The translations under genes and the position numbers were made by a program. The notes beneath the pieces are model-generated. The model searched no databases. It had not been told where the DNA came from and saw only the letters and a list, made by a program, of their open reading frames with translations. From Prevotella sp. (GTDB lineage: Bacteria; Bacteroidota; Bacteroidia; Bacteroidales; Bacteroidaceae): a stretch of DNA of 8,665 nucleotides. Where the stretch lies: contig JAEENF010000257.1 in NCBI GenBank assembly GCA_016283605.1, forward strand, positions 1-8,665, in the 5' to 3' direction. Of this stretch, positions 7,166-8,665 are shown piece after piece (the stretch's first letter is position 1; each line of letters opens with the position of its first letter).

Positions 7166-8665
7166 TTACTCCTTAACAAACACTTTCTTTCCGTTGTGGA
7201 TATAAATACCAGCCTTTGTAGGCTCGTCAATCTGCTGTCCGTTCATGTTGTACCATTTGTCGGCAGAATGTTGAACGTTCAATGTTGAACGTTCAATGTC
7301 CTTAATGCCGCTCTCGATCTCTGTAGGATTATTCTCATCCTGGCCGATGGTGGGCACAACGCCTGTATAGTCACCACCAGAGGCAGCACCTGCAGGATTA
7401 GCAGCCTGAACCTTCTTCGGACTGACGTTCACATTAAATACTTTGATGTGACCTACAGTCTTTTTCCCTGGACGGATAACCTTTTCGCGGGCTGCGTTAT
7501 TGGTCTTTCCACCATTATAGATACCCACGAAGGTCGGCTCGCTGAAGGTGTAGTAGAAGGCCTTCTTGCTACGAATCTCGCTGGTCATCTGTTCCTTCAA
7601 CTCATCGCCGAACAGGCTTCTTAGTTTGATGCAATAGCCGTCGTGCGTCTCTCCGTCGATAACGATCCATCCTTCACCACCAGGAACGAGGACGGTGATA
7701 CCTGTGAAGATATCAGCAAAGGCTGTAGTACCAGGCGCGTACTCTTCGAGGTTCATCCTGTCGATGTCATCCTCGTATGTCTGGTTGTTCAGTACGATAC
7801 CCTGAGTGCCGCTGTCGTCAATACCGTCACCACTGTCGCTTTGGGTGTTCTTGAGGGTCAGCAGCACGCGGTCATCATAGACGTAGTTCTCCAGATTGCT
7901 CTCCGTGCCATCGGGATTCTTGCCGAAGTCGGCACCTTCAAAGCTCTCCACGCGCTCTTCCACGATGGGATCGATGACGATACCTATCGTAGCCGACGTT
8001 GTGGCCAGCTTACCATTTGTATACTCCACCTCGTCATCAGCTTCCAGAATGCTGAGGTTCTCTTCCAGAGTCAGGTCATCGAAACCTTCAATCACATTGT
8101 TGCCTGATGTCGCCAACTCCAGTCTGCCTGGGAAGTTACCATCGGTAGTAATGGTTAGAGGTGCATATTCAGCAGTTTCACTGTTACGTATGATCTGCTT
8201 AACCTTATTATTACTGTTTGGACCCAGATAGATGGTCAGACCAGACCTGGTTTCAATGCTGACAGGCGTCGTGTTGTTCGTGATAAACAGCTTATTGAGG
8301 TCAGGGAAGTACTGGAAGCTGTTTCCAGCATCGCCGAGGATGTTATTCATGTTGTCCTCCGTCACTTGTGTCTTGTCAATCCAGAGATTAAACTTCTTGG
8401 CTTTCGAAGCGACGTTGAGGGTGTAGCTGGCTGTCTTGGTGGCATAGGTGTAGTTTGTGCCGTCGGCCACAGTGACTGTAATCGTAGCCGAGCCGATGCC
8501 TTTCAGCGTCACTTCACCTGAGGTTCTGTTAACCGTAGCGATGGCTGTATTGGATGATGAATAAGTCACAGCACCGTCACCAGTCTTGGTCAGAGGATTC
8601 GTAAAGACTGCATCGCCGAAGGTCTTATTGATGGTTGTTGCTGCATAGCTGATAGAACCAGCGGC
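7166..8665 (-). CDS. Secreted Ig-like (BIG2-type) repeat protein with short C-terminal tail, C-terminal part (5' end outside window)
   Basis: The frame is open from the window edge to a TAA at 7168-7166 and gives 499 residues; the true start lies beyond 8665. Residues about 4-85 form a bacterial Ig-like group 2 unit with a preceding strand motif (TINKTFGDAVFTNPL, then YSSSNTAIATVN, GEVTLKGIGSATITVTVADG); more copies may lie upstream. Residues about 91-150 (FNLWIDKTQVTEDN onwards) resemble a beta-rich module common in Prevotella and Bacteroides surface proteins. The middle (200-420) is acidic and not recognised. An alanine/glycine-rich linker (about 421-431) precedes the last 32 residues, WYNMNGQQID..GIYIHNGKKVFVK. 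That tail is a short version of the nGr/Q-GIYI-nGKK motif seen at the C terminus of many Bacteroidales exported proteins and related to type IX sorting tails. It lies 21 bases before the metalloprotease gene. The function is unknown; an adhesive or surface-display role is only inference. Confidence 0.8.
   Translation of the reverse strand, partial: AAGSISYAATTINKTFGDAVFTNPLTKTGDGAVTYSSSNTAIATVNRTSGEVTLKGIGSATITVTVADGTNYTYATKTASYTLNVASKAKKFNLWIDKTQVTEDNMNNILGDAGNSFQYFPDLNKLFITNNTTPVSIETRSGLTIYLGPNSNNKVKQIIRNSETAEYAPLTITTDGNFPGRLELATSGNNVIEGFDDLTLEENLSILEADDEVEYTNGKLATTSATIGIVIDPIVEERVESFEGADFGKNPDGTESNLENYVYDDRVLLTLKNTQSDSGDGIDDSGTQGIVLNNQTYEDDIDRMNLEEYAPGTTAFADIFTGITVLVPGGEGWIVIDGETHDGYCIKLRSLFGDELKEQMTSEIRSKKAFYYTFSEPTFVGIYNGGKTNNAAREKVIRPGKKTVGHIKVFNVNVSPKKVQAANPAGAASGGDYTGVVPTIGQDENNPTEIESGIKDIERSTLNVQHSADKWYNMNGQQIDEPTKAGIYIHNGKKVFVKE
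7271..7298. repeat. Two-copy 14-base repeat with palindromic core, inside a coding region
   Basis: Two perfect copies of TTGAACGTTCAATG lie end to end; each contains the 12-base palindrome TTGAACGTTCAA (7271-7282 and 7285-7296). The repeat is within the Ig-like protein gene and is translated as IERSTLNVQH, just before the conserved tail. Since 14 is not a multiple of 3, the two copies encode different residues, so selection on protein sequence does not explain the duplication. It is not a terminator: the frame continues and there is no T run. Confidence 0.85.

Larger units (their letters stand above)
1..8665 (-). other. Probable single operon of five genes, transcribed leftward
   Basis: All five genes share a strand with gaps of 21, 58, 40 and 22 bases. 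I looked in each gap for the Bacteroidota promoter element (TAnnTTTG on the coding strand) and for hairpin-plus-T terminators and found neither. The promoter is therefore expected upstream of the Ig-like protein gene, beyond 8665, and the terminator beyond position 1. Whether the Ig-like gene truly belongs to the functional unit or is merely adjacent is less certain. Confidence 0.65.

Noticed and set aside
7271..7298. Rho-independent terminator or operator
   Set aside because: The palindromes are inside a coding region about 100 bases before its stop, with no T run on either side; an operator role has no support.
8567..8569. GTG as start of the Ig-like protein
   Set aside because: The frame stays open upstream to the window edge and the upstream residues belong to the same Ig-like unit, so this valine codon is internal.

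Overview
The window reads as one leftward (minus-strand) operon segment from a member of the Bacteroidota, most likely Bacteroidales of the Prevotella/Bacteroides type. The evidence is the protein families: a TonB-dependent receptor with a carboxypeptidase-regulatory-like N-terminal extension, a DUF4876 lipoprotein, a DUF6850 outer-membrane barrel, a DUF5117/DUF5118/DUF4953 metzincin, and a C-terminal tail of the type common in Prevotella and Bacteroides secreted proteins. Supporting signs are the absence of Shine-Dalgarno sequences, the A-rich leaders and an acidic stretch after the lipoprotein cysteine. Family names are recalled from knowledge of these proteins; no search was run.

In transcription order (right to left): (1) 8665-7166, the C-terminal 499 residues of a secreted Ig-like (BIG2-type) repeat protein whose start lies outside the window; (2) 7144-4733, a complete zinc metalloprotease with HEVGHTLGLRH and a Met-turn; (3) 4674-1927, a complete 915-residue TonB-dependent receptor with no SusD partner; (4) 1886-663, a complete DUF4876 lipoprotein; (5) 640-1, the first 213 residues of a DUF6850-type outer-membrane barrel protein. 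Gaps are 21, 58, 40 and 22 bases, and none holds a recognisable Bacteroidota promoter (TAnnTTTG) or a terminator. There is no stretch over 300 bases without a gene, and I see no RNA gene, CRISPR array, insertion sequence or origin.

Working model (inference): the receptor, the surface lipoprotein and the DUF6850 protein form a cell-envelope module. The lipoprotein sits where a SusD-like protein would sit in a Sus operon. The co-transcribed secreted or periplasmic metzincin may process the imported ligand or a surface protein. The substrate cannot be read from the sequence.

The most unusual feature is a series of short tandem repeats, each with a different unit, at gene junctions and inside coding termini. 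They include an 8-mer and a 7/8-mer TAGA-type repeat whose first TAG is the stop codon of the upstream gene, and a 10-mer between protease and receptor. A 7-mer encodes the signal-peptide core of the lipoprotein, and a duplicated 14-mer with a palindromic core is translated near the C terminus of the Ig-like protein.
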